DNA of 64,000 nt from Fibrobacter sp. UWT2 (GCF_900142545.1 NZ_FRBF01000004.1:62001-126000); one strand, 5' to 3'; shown: positions 8,791-16,838, counted from the first letter of the stretch. The notes: a model not told the origin generated them from the letters alone. Numbers and translations: made by a program.

Positions 8791-10092
8791 TTAGTTAATG
8801 CGGCCGATAAGGGCGAAGGGTTCGGCGTCGGTAATGGAGACGGCGAATCGTTCGCCCGGAAGTAACGGCTTGTCGCTTGTGATGGCGACGGGGCGGTAGG
8901 CGGCGTTTCGGGCGATGTAGGTGCCCTTGCGGTAGCCGGGCTTTTCGATGACCACGGTTTCGGTTTGGCCCACCCAGCGGGCGTTATTTTCGGTTGCGAT
9001 GCGTTGGAAGGCTTCGGCAAGGGCGGCAGAACGAATATGCTTGACTTCGTCGGGAACGGCGCCGGCCATGTTGTAGGCGGGCGTGTTCGGGCGTGCTACA
9101 AATCGGGTGATGTTGCAGACAGTCGGACGAGTCTTTTGCAGGACACTTAGAGTGTCTTGGAAGTCTTGTTCCGATTCTCCGGGGAAACCTACAATCATAT
9201 CTGTACTCAAGGTGAATAGCGGAAAATTCTTGTTGAAGGTTTCGGCTAAATCGATGTAGTCTTGCGCGTTGTGCTTACGGTTCATTGCCTTAAGAACGGA
9301 GTCGCTGCCGCTTTGAACGGGCAGGTGAATGAACTTGTAGACGCGTTCGTCCTTAAAGCATTCCAGCAAAGGATCGATGTATTGCTGCATGTGCCGCGGG
9401 TTTCCCATGCCAAGACGCATCTTGTAGTTGCCGGGAACTTCTGCTAGAATTTGCTGCACCAGTTCGGCAAGGTTGGTTCCGGTGTCGAAGCCGTAACAGC
9501 CACAGTCTTGACCGGTCAGCTGAATTTCGATGCAGCCGTCGCTTACAAGGCTTTTTACTTGTTGCACGATGTCTGCGGCGGGGTAGCTGTGCAAACGGCC
9601 CTTGACGAGCCTTGTAGAGCAATAGGCGCACGCGTCGAGACAACCTTCTTCGATGTTGACTATCCCCACCAGCGACGACTCCCGCAACGTGTCCCGCCCA
9701 ACGTCACCCTGAACGTCATCCTGAACTTGGTTCAGGATCAGCTTTTCCTTCTTAAGCTCGTTTAGTGATGTGAATACAACCTTCTCCGTTATCTTCGCGA
9801 CTTCTTCTCTAAAGTCCTTCGGTGCGCACCCTGTAATGAACAACTTTGCTTCGGGAACATAGCTTAAGGCTTCACGCAGCAGCTTGAGCGCTCCTGCGTT
9901 CCCTTTGACAGTACAAACGTTTAGTACGAAGGCATCGGGCATTTCCGCTTCATTGCCGCTTGCAGTTTCTTTGGGCATTCCAAAGACGACACGGTAATCG
10001 TCTGCGAATATTCGGGCGATTTTTTCACCATCGCCAAAGTTGGCTGCGCAACCTTGGCTAATGACGGCAAGTAACGGCTTTGCGACGTTCAT
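8791..10092 (-). CDS. MiaB-family tRNA methylthiotransferase, closest in motifs to the CDKAL1/e-MtaB type
   Basis: A radical SAM enzyme that adds a methylthio group to a modified adenosine (A37) in tRNA. The N-terminal UPF0004 domain supplies cysteines 15, 60 and 89 for one Fe-S cluster; CLDACAYC (151-158) binds the radical SAM cluster; the C-terminus is TRAM-like. Motifs such as QLTGQDCGCYG, GMGNPRHM and FIHLPVQSGSDSVL resemble the archaeal/eukaryotic e-MtaB (CDKAL1) group, which acts on t6A, more than classic bacterial MiaB; that subgroup call is from memory of motifs. Residues 118-130 (LILNQVQDDVQGD) come from a palindromic repeat inserted between the first two domains. Last gene of a yajC-def-spoIID-mtaB-like run. 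Confidence 0.88.
   Translation of the reverse strand: MNVAKPLLAVISQGCAANFGDGEKIARIFADDYRVVFGMPKETASGNEAEMPDAFVLNVCTVKGNAGALKLLREALSYVPEAKLFITGCAPKDFREEVAKITEKVVFTSLNELKKEKLILNQVQDDVQGDVGRDTLRESSLVGIVNIEEGCLDACAYCSTRLVKGRLHSYPAADIVQQVKSLVSDGCIEIQLTGQDCGCYGFDTGTNLAELVQQILAEVPGNYKMRLGMGNPRHMQQYIDPLLECFKDERVYKFIHLPVQSGSDSVLKAMNRKHNAQDYIDLAETFNKNFPLFTLSTDMIVGFPGESEQDFQDTLSVLQKTRPTVCNITRFVARPNTPAYNMAGAVPDEVKHIRSAALAEAFQRIATENNARWVGQTETVVIEKPGYRKGTYIARNAAYRPVAITSDKPLLPGERFAVSITDAEPFALIGRIN
9714..9741. repeat. Palindromic repeat inside the mtaB-like gene
   Basis: The palindrome ATCCTGAAC-TTG-GTTCAGGAT (9718-9738) sits in a longer element with a half copy (GTCACCCTGAAC) beside it. It is translated as ILNQVQDDVQ without breaking the frame. 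Confidence 0.85.
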
Positions 10093-10108
10093 TAAATGGA
10101 CCTCGCGT

Positions 10109-11614
10109 TTACCGTTCGAATTTTTCCAGAGTGATTCCCTGGTAGTAATGACTCAAAATTTCTTGGTAGCTCTGGCCGGCCTGGGCACGAGCCCGCACTC
10201 CCATTTGGCACATGCCCACGCCATGTCCGAATCCTGTACCGGTAAGGACCCATTCCTTGCCTTCTTTTTTGATGGTAAAGAAAGAGGAGGGTAGGATGGT
10301 GCCGGCTTTTTTGAACAGCCAGCGGGTGCGATCGGTCAATACGTCGAAATAGCCTTTGTCGGTTTCGACGCGGAGTGTCATGATGCGGCCGCTTTTCAGC
10401 TTGTCCTTGATTTTGATGGATTTGACTTTCTTGAAGTCTTTTCCGGTTGCGGTGCTAAAAGTCGCTTTCGCTTCAACGGCGTTCGCCTTGAAAAGCTTGA
10501 CGATTTCTTTGTTTGCAAAACGGCGTTCCCATTTGATATAGCTGGATTCATCGCACCAAGGCTTGCCATTGGGGCGCTTGTCCGGTTTGCTTTGCAGGTA
10601 GGGAACATCAGGGCGGTTCCAAGTGGCAAGCGTTTCTGTAACGCCGCCACAAGTGGAATGGTAGTAGGCGATAATGAATTCGCCGTCATAAGTCATGACC
10701 ACGCCTGCAGTCGCCTTGACTGCCGCATCGGTCAAGGGAGTTGCCGATTCTAGGCCCTTGTAAACCTGGTCCTTGGTGTCTGCGAAAACGTCAAAGCCCA
10801 TGGATTCGCGGCTGTTGAAATGCTTGTAGGCGTAGGTGCGAGCAGCCACGGCTTGGGCCTTCAGGGCTTCTATGCGGCTGGAATCCAACTTTCCGATTTC
10901 GTAGGGAATGACGCCTCGCAAGTAGTCTTCTACATCCACCGAATTGATAGCATCGAGCTTGCCGTTGGTGGTGCGGAACATGATGCTTCCGGGGTAGCAG
11001 GCCTTGCCGAGACTCTTCTTGTCTGCAGCGACTGCAAGGCATCCGCCATCTTCGCTGTTGAATTCGTGAGCGATGTCTTCAGTAGAATTTCCGTCGGCTT
11101 CGAATCGCACCATTTTGCCGTGCGGAGTGACGTGTACCGTTTCGCCTTGGTACTTGAGGTAGAGCTCTTTTACGCCGGTGTAAATTCCTACGCGAAGCGG
11201 ACGGTCCAAATCTTCAGGAATCTGATGCGCCTTAAACGCCGCCGGCTTATCCCCGTCATCCTGACCTTGCCCCCTTACGTCATCCTGAACTTGTTTCAGA
11301 ATCGGCTTTTTCCCTTGAACAGCCTTTTCTTTCTGAGCCGGCTTCTTCTCTTCAGGGATCGGCGGCAAGTAGCTTTCGGCAATGTCTTTTGCAGACTTGT
11401 TTTTGACGGGGAGAGGCTTTGCAGGAGCTTCGCTTGTTGTCTCGGTAGTCGTCGCCTCAATCGGGGCGAAATTGACGGGAACATCAGTAATGTCTTCGGC
11501 GTTGGCTGGCACTTCCGCTTTTTGCACATCATCGGGTAAATCGAAATCGTCGTCTGCAAATGCAGACGAGATCCCGAGTGTAAAAGCAAAAATCAGTGGA
11601 AGCTTAAAAGACAT
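10109..11614 (-). CDS. SpoIID/LytB-domain protein, secreted peptidoglycan hydrolase candidate (501 aa)
   Basis: The first 20 residues are a signal peptide (cleavage near SSAFA), then a low-complexity Pro/Glu/Lys region to about residue 135. The SpoIID domain follows: VEDYLRGVIPYEIG with candidate catalytic Glu239, LKAQAVAARTYAY, YHSTCGG and GFGHGVGMCQMG near the C-terminus. SpoIID of Bacillus is a lytic transglycosylase that acts on glycan strands without stem peptides; here sporulation is not implied and a cell-wall remodelling role is inferred. Residues 105-118 (ILKQVQDDVRG) come from a palindromic repeat in the linker. The gene lies 17 bases after def and 16 before the mtaB-like gene. Confidence 0.88.
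   Translation of the reverse strand: MSFKLPLIFAFTLGISSAFADDDFDLPDDVQKAEVPANAEDITDVPVNFAPIEATTTETTSEAPAKPLPVKNKSAKDIAESYLPPIPEEKKPAQKEKAVQGKKPILKQVQDDVRGQGQDDGDKPAAFKAHQIPEDLDRPLRVGIYTGVKELYLKYQGETVHVTPHGKMVRFEADGNSTEDIAHEFNSEDGGCLAVAADKKSLGKACYPGSIMFRTTNGKLDAINSVDVEDYLRGVIPYEIGKLDSSRIEALKAQAVAARTYAYKHFNSRESMGFDVFADTKDQVYKGLESATPLTDAAVKATAGVVMTYDGEFIIAYYHSTCGGVTETLATWNRPDVPYLQSKPDKRPNGKPWCDESSYIKWERRFANKEIVKLFKANAVEAKATFSTATGKDFKKVKSIKIKDKLKSGRIMTLRVETDKGYFDVLTDRTRWLFKKAGTILPSSFFTIKKEGKEWVLTGTGFGHGVGMCQMGVRARAQAGQSYQEILSHYYQGITLEKFER
11252..11306. repeat. Palindromic repeat inside spoIID-like gene
   Basis: A full copy (11279-11306, CATCCTGAAC-TTG-TTTCAGAATC) and a partial copy just before it (11254-11268, GTCATCCTGACCTTG) are translated in frame as ILKQVQDDVRGQGQDDG. 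Same family as 9714-9741. Confidence 0.85.
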
Positions 11615-11631
11615 TACTTGAGTAATGATTG

Positions 11632-12171
11632 TTAGTGCTTCTTCAGTTTTGCTTGAGTTTCCTTAGCCATTTTCTTCAGCTTGGACTGATTCATGGTACG
11701 GTCTGCCGTCGAAATCTTGTCGACAAACAGGTCACCGTTCAGATGGTCCGTTTCATGCTGAATGCAACGCCCAAAGAGCCCGTCGCAATTATGAATTTCT
11801 TGGGGTTCGCCATTGATATCAAAGAAACGGACGCACACCTTGTCGGGGCGAATCACGTTGCAGAAGATATCGGGCACCGAAAGGCAGCCTTCGTCGTAGG
11901 GAACCGGCTTTGCATCGGGTTCAGCTTCCCATTCGGGGTTGAACATGATGTAGGGACGCGGATCTTCTTCGCCAGGAATGGCCGTGTCGATTACCACAAG
12001 GCGGATGTTCTTGCCGATCTGCGGAGCGGCAAGGCCACAGCCCGGAGCATCGTACATGGTTTCGAGCATGTCCTTTGCAAGCTGTCGCAATTCGGGAGTG
12101 ATTTCGGTGATGGGCTCGCATTTTTTGCGGAGCACCGGGTCACCGTATGTCTTGATTTCCAGAAGTGCCAT
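11632..12171 (-). CDS. def: Peptide deformylase (179 aa)
   Basis: Removes the formyl group from the first methionine of new proteins, using a bound metal ion. All three family motifs are present: GCGLAAPQIG (motif 1), EGCLSVP (motif 2, with the metal-binding Cys) and QHETDHLNG (motif 3, HExxH-type with both His and the catalytic Glu). Length is usual for the family. The gene follows yajC by 10 bases and precedes the spoIID-like gene, so the three are probably one transcript. Confidence 0.97.
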   Translation of the reverse strand: MALLEIKTYGDPVLRKKCEPITEITPELRQLAKDMLETMYDAPGCGLAAPQIGKNIRLVVIDTAIPGEEDPRPYIMFNPEWEAEPDAKPVPYDEGCLSVPDIFCNVIRPDKVCVRFFDINGEPQEIHNCDGLFGRCIQHETDHLNGDLFVDKISTADRTMNQSKLKKMAKETQAKLKKH

Positions 12172-12181
12172 CGGCTAATCC

Positions 12182-12559
12182 TTACTTCTTTTCTTCGGTC
12201 TTTGCCGGAGCTGCAGTTTCAGCGTTCAGTACGCGGAGAATGGCGGACTTTTCAAAATCGATAATGGTAGTAGAACCGGTGCGCACAGAAACGGTGGTGC
12301 TGGTTTCGTCGATGTTGGTGACAGTACCGATGATACCGGCGGTGGTAATCACCTTGTCGCCCTTCTTGAGGGCCTTGCGCATTTCTTCCATCTTCTTCAT
12401 TTCCTTATTCTTCGGACGAATGAAGAACAGCCACATCACCACGAACAAGAGAATGAGCGGCAAAAAGCTGCCAATGGCGCTCGGTTGCTGTTCGGGAGCG
12501 GCTTCTTCGGCGAAGGCGGCAATGGAGGAAAGGGTCACGAGAAGTGCAGAAAGTTTCAT
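12182..12559 (-). CDS. yajC: Preprotein translocase accessory subunit YajC (125 aa)
   Basis: YajC is a small inner-membrane partner of SecDF. A first hydrophobic segment (residues 1-18, perhaps a signal peptide) is followed by the conserved membrane helix (about 28-48, ending in FFIRPKNKEMKKMEEM) and the cytoplasmic domain with KGDKVITTAGIIGTV. An Ala/Lys tail follows. It begins a leftward run with def. A TATCTTTA box (12597-12604) 38 bases upstream is a probable promoter. secD and secF are not next to it. Confidence 0.93.
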   Translation of the reverse strand: MKLSALLVTLSSIAAFAEEAAPEQQPSAIGSFLPLILLFVVMWLFFIRPKNKEMKKMEEMRKALKKGDKVITTAGIIGTVTNIDETSTTVSVRTGSTTIIDFEKSAILRVLNAETAAPAKTEEKK

Positions 12560-12596
12560 AATTTTACCTGCTAGGGGTTAATTGATTTTACGGGTC

Positions 12597-12604
12597 TAAA
12601 GATA
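12597..12604 (-). promoter_or_regulatory. Probable promoter box of the yajC-def operon
   Basis: TATCTTTA on the minus strand, 37 bases before the yajC ATG, in the gap after the preceding gene. Confidence 0.4.
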
Positions 12605-12611
12605 GAAAATT

Positions 12612-13520
12612 TTAGACCAGCTTCTTGTCGAGTAACGGGTAAATGCGGTTCAGTTCCATCAAATCGAGGATGGTGTCGAAATCGCCAGAGAAAGACGGTA
12701 TGGCTTCGATTTCGGGAAGGACGCTTCCGTCTCCAAGGGAAATGGCTGAACTCAGTAGCTTGCGTTCCAAAAGCGGGAACAGGGTGCGAGTGGTGAGCGT
12801 GGCGCCGAACATAGCTCGCTTGGCGACCTTCAACAATGCTTCCGTCTTGACGGTGAACGTCCCGTTATTGAGAGGTTCCTTGCTCTGCTGCACGGTCTTG
12901 ATGACGGCGTTTAAAACCATCTGCTCGGTCATCGAAAGAATCTGCGGAGGCGTTTTCTTGTAGCGTGCGCGGTAGAGAATGGAATCGTACAGGAGATGAA
13001 CTACGTTCGTATTCTTGACGTGAACCTGTGTGCCTTGAATCTTCAGAATTTCGAGGTCTTCAAGAATCTGCAAAAGATCGTTGACGCAATCTTTTGAAAT
13101 GTTGAAAAGGTTATGAACGCTTTCAACGATGTCTGCAATAGAGTTGTCCGCTTCCAGAACGTAAAGCAGGCTGGGGAGCGCTTTGATCTTGTCGCTCTTG
13201 CGCTTGTTTTCGCCTGCAATCTGGAGCCTGCCCGTGAGGAACGTGATGATGGATTTGAACCAGGCGGGTTCCTGCTCCAACGATTCGTCCAAGGCGTCGG
13301 GCGTGATTTCGATCAGCTCGCAGTCTTCGGTGGCGGTAATCGTTTCAGTGTAGGGTTCTTTCTTAAGGAACGCCAATTCGCCGATCAAGGCGCCCGGGCC
13401 ATAGGTGTTGATGGCGGTGCCGAGAGAACTCTTGCCTTGCAGTTCGCCGTCGCGAACCACGTAAAGGTTTTCGCCGGGATCCCCTTCGCGAAATAAAATC
13501 TGTCCTTCTTCAAGCGTCAT
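12612..13520 (-). CDS. Cyclic-nucleotide-binding-like regulator B (302 aa)
   Basis: The N-terminal 100 residues form a Crp-type cNMP-binding barrel: EEGQILFREGDPGENLYVV, then GPGALIGELAFLKKEPYTETITA. The phosphate-binding cassette usually reads GE...RxA; here GELAF is kept but the Arg is replaced, so true cyclic nucleotide binding is uncertain. The rest is helical with a possible wing-helix like part, without a clear Crp helix-turn-helix. I chose ATG 13520 because it overlaps the stop of the upstream gene (ATGA); longer frames back to 13637 lie inside that gene. It is a paralogue and likely partner of the upstream gene. Confidence 0.8.
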   Translation of the reverse strand: MTLEEGQILFREGDPGENLYVVRDGELQGKSSLGTAINTYGPGALIGELAFLKKEPYTETITATEDCELIEITPDALDESLEQEPAWFKSIITFLTGRLQIAGENKRKSDKIKALPSLLYVLEADNSIADIVESVHNLFNISKDCVNDLLQILEDLEILKIQGTQVHVKNTNVVHLLYDSILYRARYKKTPPQILSMTEQMVLNAVIKTVQQSKEPLNNGTFTVKTEALLKVAKRAMFGATLTTRTLFPLLERKLLSSAISLGDGSVLPEIEAIPSFSGDFDTILDLMELNRIYPLLDKKLV

Positions 13521-14434
13521 AGCACCCCTCGAATGTTGGTCTCGTAGCGTAACGCCTTCAAGAAATATTGGACTTTGGTAATGTGAATTTTGAACCGGTC
13601 GCAATCGGGATCGTTCGGGTCCGCTTTCACGAACCACTGGATTTGCAACAAATTAATCCATTGCGAAACGTCTGCGTCGGGGAATTTTTCGTGGATGAAA
13701 GCAATCCAGTCGGGACCAGTCTTTTCGGGAGCGCCTTCCATGGTAGACAAAAAGACAAGAATCTTTTTCTGGACAAAGCTCAACTTGTAAGGAGCGAAGC
13801 CCGATTCGGTTTCTTGAGCCCGGATGTAGTCTGTAAAGATATGCAGCAGTTCCGGATCGATAATTCGGCAGAACACGCGCCCGTTCTTTTGCGAAAGCTT
13901 GATCAAGTGCCTACGTAAAAGCGACTTGAAATCTTCTTGTGCGGCCGTGGTCGAAATCTTGGTCAAGAAAGAGAATTCGCGAAGCAGTTCGGCCAGGTTG
14001 AAGTCAATATCGCTGGGCTTGTGGCTCAAGTATTCGGCGAGGCTCTTGAGGGTGTTCCTGACGCGGGTCTCTACTGCGGCGCGCTTTAGCAGGTGGGTCT
14101 TTGCCGAAAGATTTCGGATCAAAGCCAAAAGCCAGAGGGGGAGCCGCTTGAGTTCCGATTCCATGCATTCTTCGGTTACCACTGTGATCTTGGAATCCTT
14201 GCCTGCCGAAAGTTCGTACTTGAAGGGTTCACGTTCCAGTAGGGCGGCTACACCGACCAGGTCACCCGGTCGCATGGTAAAGACGACGGAATAGGGAGGC
14301 GTCGTTTCGCGGGCGACAAGTTCGCCTTCTTCGAGTATGATAATGCTTCGATTTTCGCTCTTGGGCGAATAAACAACAAAACCCGCCTTTACGCTTTGAT
14401 GCGTAGGCGGGATTAATTGTTGACGCGAGGTCAT
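13517..14434 (-). CDS. Cyclic-nucleotide-binding-like regulator A (305 aa)
   Basis: An N-terminal cNMP-binding-like barrel (IIILEEGELVARE, then RPGDLVGVAALLEREPFKYELSA) is followed by a long helical region. The cassette departs from the Crp consensus (GVAALLEREPF rather than GExAL), so the ligand is unknown. Residues 120-200 look like a helical DNA- or protein-binding region, but I cannot assign it. The gene follows rplS by 21 bases and overlaps the next regulator by four, suggesting translational coupling of two related proteins, perhaps a heterodimer (inference). Confidence 0.78.
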   Translation of the reverse strand: MTSRQQLIPPTHQSVKAGFVVYSPKSENRSIIILEEGELVARETTPPYSVVFTMRPGDLVGVAALLEREPFKYELSAGKDSKITVVTEECMESELKRLPLWLLALIRNLSAKTHLLKRAAVETRVRNTLKSLAEYLSHKPSDIDFNLAELLREFSFLTKISTTAAQEDFKSLLRRHLIKLSQKNGRVFCRIIDPELLHIFTDYIRAQETESGFAPYKLSFVQKKILVFLSTMEGAPEKTGPDWIAFIHEKFPDADVSQWINLLQIQWFVKADPNDPDCDRFKIHITKVQYFLKALRYETNIRGVL

Positions 14435-14455
14435 ATTCCTCGAGTGTAAAGCTGA

Positions 14456-14803
14456 TTAAGCCTGACGTTCGTCGATACGTGCAGCCTTACCGCGGAGGTC
14501 GCGCATGTAGTAAATGCGAGACTGGCGAACCTTACCGGCGCGGTCGAGTACGATGGAGTCGATGCGGGGGGAGTGGAGCGGGAAAATACGTTCCACGGCC
14601 ACGCTGCCGGACATCTTGCGAACGGTAAGAGTTGCAGAAATACCGGAGTTCTTCTTCTGGATCACGACGCCCTTGAACGGCTGGATACGTTCCTTGGTGC
14701 CTTCGATCACCTTCACGTTCACGGTGACGGTATCGCCAGCGCGGAGTTCAGGAAGGTCGGTCTTCAAGTTTTCGTTATGGATTGCTTCAATGTTCAGGGA
14801 CAT
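14456..14803 (-). CDS. rplS: 50S ribosomal protein L19 (115 aa)
   Basis: L19 lies at the subunit interface of the ribosome. Typical motifs are RAGDTVTVNVKVIEG, RIQPFKGVVIQKKN, VERIFPLHSPRID and the final RRKLYYLR-like stretch (RQSRIYYMRDLRGKAARI). Length is usual. It is the last gene of the classic rpsP-rimM-trmD-rplS cluster, 15 bases after trmD, with the ribosome binding site ACGAGGT upstream of the ATG. Confidence 0.98.
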   Translation of the reverse strand: MSLNIEAIHNENLKTDLPELRAGDTVTVNVKVIEGTKERIQPFKGVVIQKKNSGISATLTVRKMSGSVAVERIFPLHSPRIDSIVLDRAGKVRQSRIYYMRDLRGKAARIDERQA

Positions 14804-14818
14804 TTGTGTACCTCGTTT

Positions 14819-15523
14819 TTATTTGATGCCAAATTTAGTATCTTCTTCAAGATTTTTAAAGATGTCTGGGCGTCTTTCCTGCGTTCTTTTTAACGATTCT
14901 TGGCGCCTCCAGGCTTTAATGTTCGCGTGATGACCCGATAAGAGCACTTCGGGCACCTTTTTTCCTTCAAAAACTTCGGGTCGAGTGTAGACCGGCCATC
15001 CCAGTACGCCCTGGGCGAACGAGTCCGTTTCACCGGATTCCTTGTTGCCGAGAGCCCCGTCCAGGAGTCTCACGACGGCGTCGGTCACGAGCATCGCGGG
15101 CAGTTCGCCCCCGCTCACGACAAAATCACCGATAGAAATCTCCAAGTCGACCTCGGACTGGCGGATGCGGTCGTCGATTCCCTTGTAGTGCCCGCAGACC
15201 AGCACCAGGTGGCTTTCTTTGGAAAGCTCCTTTGCTAGTTTGTGTGTAAACGGCACTCCGTCGGCAGTAAGGTAAATGACCTTGCCGCCGTCTTCCTTGA
15301 CTCCCGTGCTGCGGATAGCGTTGGCGAGCGGTTCCGGTCGTAGGACCATTCCCGGTTCGCCGCCATAGGGCACGTCGTCTACCTGGCCGTAGTCGTTGAT
15401 GGCAAAGTCGCGCAGGTAGATGGTATTGAACTCCATCAGGCCTTTGCTCTGGGCGCGACCCATGATTGATTGCTTCATGGGAGTGAACATCTCGGGAAAG
15501 ATGGTGATGCAGTCGATCTTCAC
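14819..15523 (-). CDS. trmD: tRNA (guanine-N1)-methyltransferase TrmD (234 aa)
   Basis: Methylates G37 next to the anticodon, preventing frameshifts. It has the SPOUT knot motifs: start KIDCITIFPEMF, DDVPYGGEPGMVLRPEPL, LVCGHYKGIDDR, EISIGDFVVSGGELPA and the C-terminal LLSGHHANI. I chose GTG 15523, since GGAGGAAAG lies just upstream and its GTGA overlaps the rimM stop; a GTG at 15538 would be upstream of that ribosome binding site and give five extra residues. Coupled to rimM. Confidence 0.96.
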   Translation of the reverse strand: MKIDCITIFPEMFTPMKQSIMGRAQSKGLMEFNTIYLRDFAINDYGQVDDVPYGGEPGMVLRPEPLANAIRSTGVKEDGGKVIYLTADGVPFTHKLAKELSKESHLVLVCGHYKGIDDRIRQSEVDLEISIGDFVVSGGELPAMLVTDAVVRLLDGALGNKESGETDSFAQGVLGWPVYTRPEVFEGKKVPEVLLSGHHANIKAWRRQESLKRTQERRPDIFKNLEEDTKFGIK

Positions 15524-16077
15524 CTTTCCTCCGGGCACAGGCTCTTGAGGTAGTCTGCGCTGAACTTGATGCTCTTGCCTTCTTCGTCTATGTCCAAGAC
15601 ACAGTCGTCTATCCAGGGAGCGAGGATTGTTTTTGCGGAAAATTCGCTCTGGAATGGGGCGTCGAACTTGACGTGAAACGCGTTCACGGTAGGCAGTTCC
15701 TGGACTTCAAGAACTTCGCCAATGTCGCGGCCATCTTCCAGTTTTACGCGGAAACCTTCCAAATCGTCTAGGTAATATTCACCTTCGGGGGCGGGGAGCC
15801 TCTCCGATTCGGGAATCATTACGTCTGCATTCACGAAATGTACCAGGGATTCCGGCGTGTCGTACCCCTTGAACTTTAATAACCACAGATTGTTTGCAAG
15901 CCTGGAATCTTCCAGAGTCAATTGTACCGTCTCACCATTGGTCTTCTTTAGCATCACATCCTTAAGCATCTCATGACGGTTGATGTCATGAGTGAACGGC
16001 ATCGCCTTGATGTAGCCCTTGACGCCATGTGTGCGCATGAGCTGGCATACGGTGATGTATTCTTCGGATTCAGACAT
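15520..16077 (-). CDS. rimM: 16S rRNA processing protein RimM (about 185 aa)
   Basis: RimM helps assemble the 30S subunit head and binds S19. The N-terminal RimM domain includes RTHGVKGYIKAMPFT and the C-terminal PRC-barrel part runs from about YYLDDLEGFRV to ILAPWIDDCVLDID. ATG 16077 gives the usual N-terminus (SESEEYITVCQLMRTHG); a longer frame from 16128 is possible but adds an untypical leader. It lies 114 bases after rpsP, separated by a hairpin, and overlaps trmD by four bases. Confidence 0.93.
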   Translation of the reverse strand: MSESEEYITVCQLMRTHGVKGYIKAMPFTHDINRHEMLKDVMLKKTNGETVQLTLEDSRLANNLWLLKFKGYDTPESLVHFVNADVMIPESERLPAPEGEYYLDDLEGFRVKLEDGRDIGEVLEVQELPTVNAFHVKFDAPFQSEFSAKTILAPWIDDCVLDIDEEGKSIKFSADYLKSLCPEER

Positions 16078-16143
16078 GAAAGACTTAGTGGGGTTTTGAA
16101 TCAGCGGAAGGTGATTACTTGGGTTCAAGCGGTTTTTGCTAGA

Positions 16144-16173
16144 TAAAAAAGCCCCGTGCTTTTAGGCACGAGG
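16144..16173 (-). terminator. Hairpin between rpsP and rimM (terminator or attenuator)
   Basis: On the minus strand CCTCGTGC and GCACGGGG form a stem with one mismatch, then TTTTTT. Lying inside the ribosomal operon, it probably lowers read-through into rimM-trmD rather than ending transcription fully (inference). Confidence 0.65.
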
Positions 16174-16191
16174 TTTCTTTTCAAGCGAAAA

Positions 16192-16632
16192 TTATGCTTC
16201 GGCAGCGGGTGCTTCTGCAGGAGCTTCTGCGGCGGCAGCGGCTTCAGCAGCGGCGGCTTCCTTAGCGGCCTTTTCAGCTTCGATCTTGGCGAGAGCCTTA
16301 GGACCGAGCTTGGCCTTCTTGGCCTTTTCAGCACGCGGAGTAGCGGTCTTGCCTTCGATAGAACGGCCAGCGCGGATTTCGTGGAAGAGATCCATGATGC
16401 CGACCTTCTTGAGGAGGCTGCGGACGGTGTCAGACGGCTGAGCGCCAATCTGGAGCCACTTCAGAACCTTTTCCTGATCGAACTTGATGTCCGGGGTCTT
16501 CTGGTTCGGGTTGTAGAAACCGACCTGTTCGATAAAGCTATCGTCGCGGGCCTTGCGGGAGTCGATGACCACAGCGCGGTAGATGGGGTTGTGACGCTTG
16601 CCGAAACGAGCGAGACGGATAACGGTTGCCAT
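16192..16632 (-). CDS. rpsP: 30S ribosomal protein S16 with Ala/Glu-rich tail (146 aa)
   Basis: S16 is an assembly protein of the 30S body. The core has VIRLARFGKRHNPIYRAVV, FIEQVGFYNP and WLQIGAQPSDTVRSLLKK. ATG 16632 fits the usual MxTVIRLAR start; the reading frame extends upstream to 16701 but without family similarity. From about residue 95 there is a Lys then Ala/Glu/Pro-rich tail of 50 residues that the core family (80-90 aa) lacks; such tails occur in some Bacteroidetes. First gene of the rpsP-rimM-trmD-rplS cluster. Confidence 0.97.
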   Translation of the reverse strand: MATVIRLARFGKRHNPIYRAVVIDSRKARDDSFIEQVGFYNPNQKTPDIKFDQEKVLKWLQIGAQPSDTVRSLLKKVGIMDLFHEIRAGRSIEGKTATPRAEKAKKAKLGPKALAKIEAEKAAKEAAAAEAAAAAEAPAEAPAAEA

Positions 16633-16698
16633 TTTAACCTCTTTATGTTTATTTTCCCGTTTTTCAGGGAAAATGGGGTTTGTTTTATTGTTTTGGGC

Positions 16699-16706
16699 CA
16701 AAGATA
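16699..16706 (-). promoter_or_regulatory. Probable promoter box of the rpsP operon
   Basis: TATCTTTG on the minus strand fits the -7 consensus TAnnTTTG, leaving a leader of about 60 bases before rpsP. Confidence 0.5.
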
Positions 16707-16838
16707 GAAAAAAAAATCTTGTGTGTAAAGGACGGAATGTAAAATTTTTCCGTTCTTTACATATAAATTAACTGTATTTTGAGGCGGTAAATTCGCAAAA
16801 ATGCTGTTTTTGAGCTAAATTCGCCATTTTTAGACAAT

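Noticed and set aside
13521-13637. Longer start for regulator B (13637)
   Set aside because: These codons lie inside the upstream gene; ATG 13520 overlaps its stop (ATGA) and starts the barrel.
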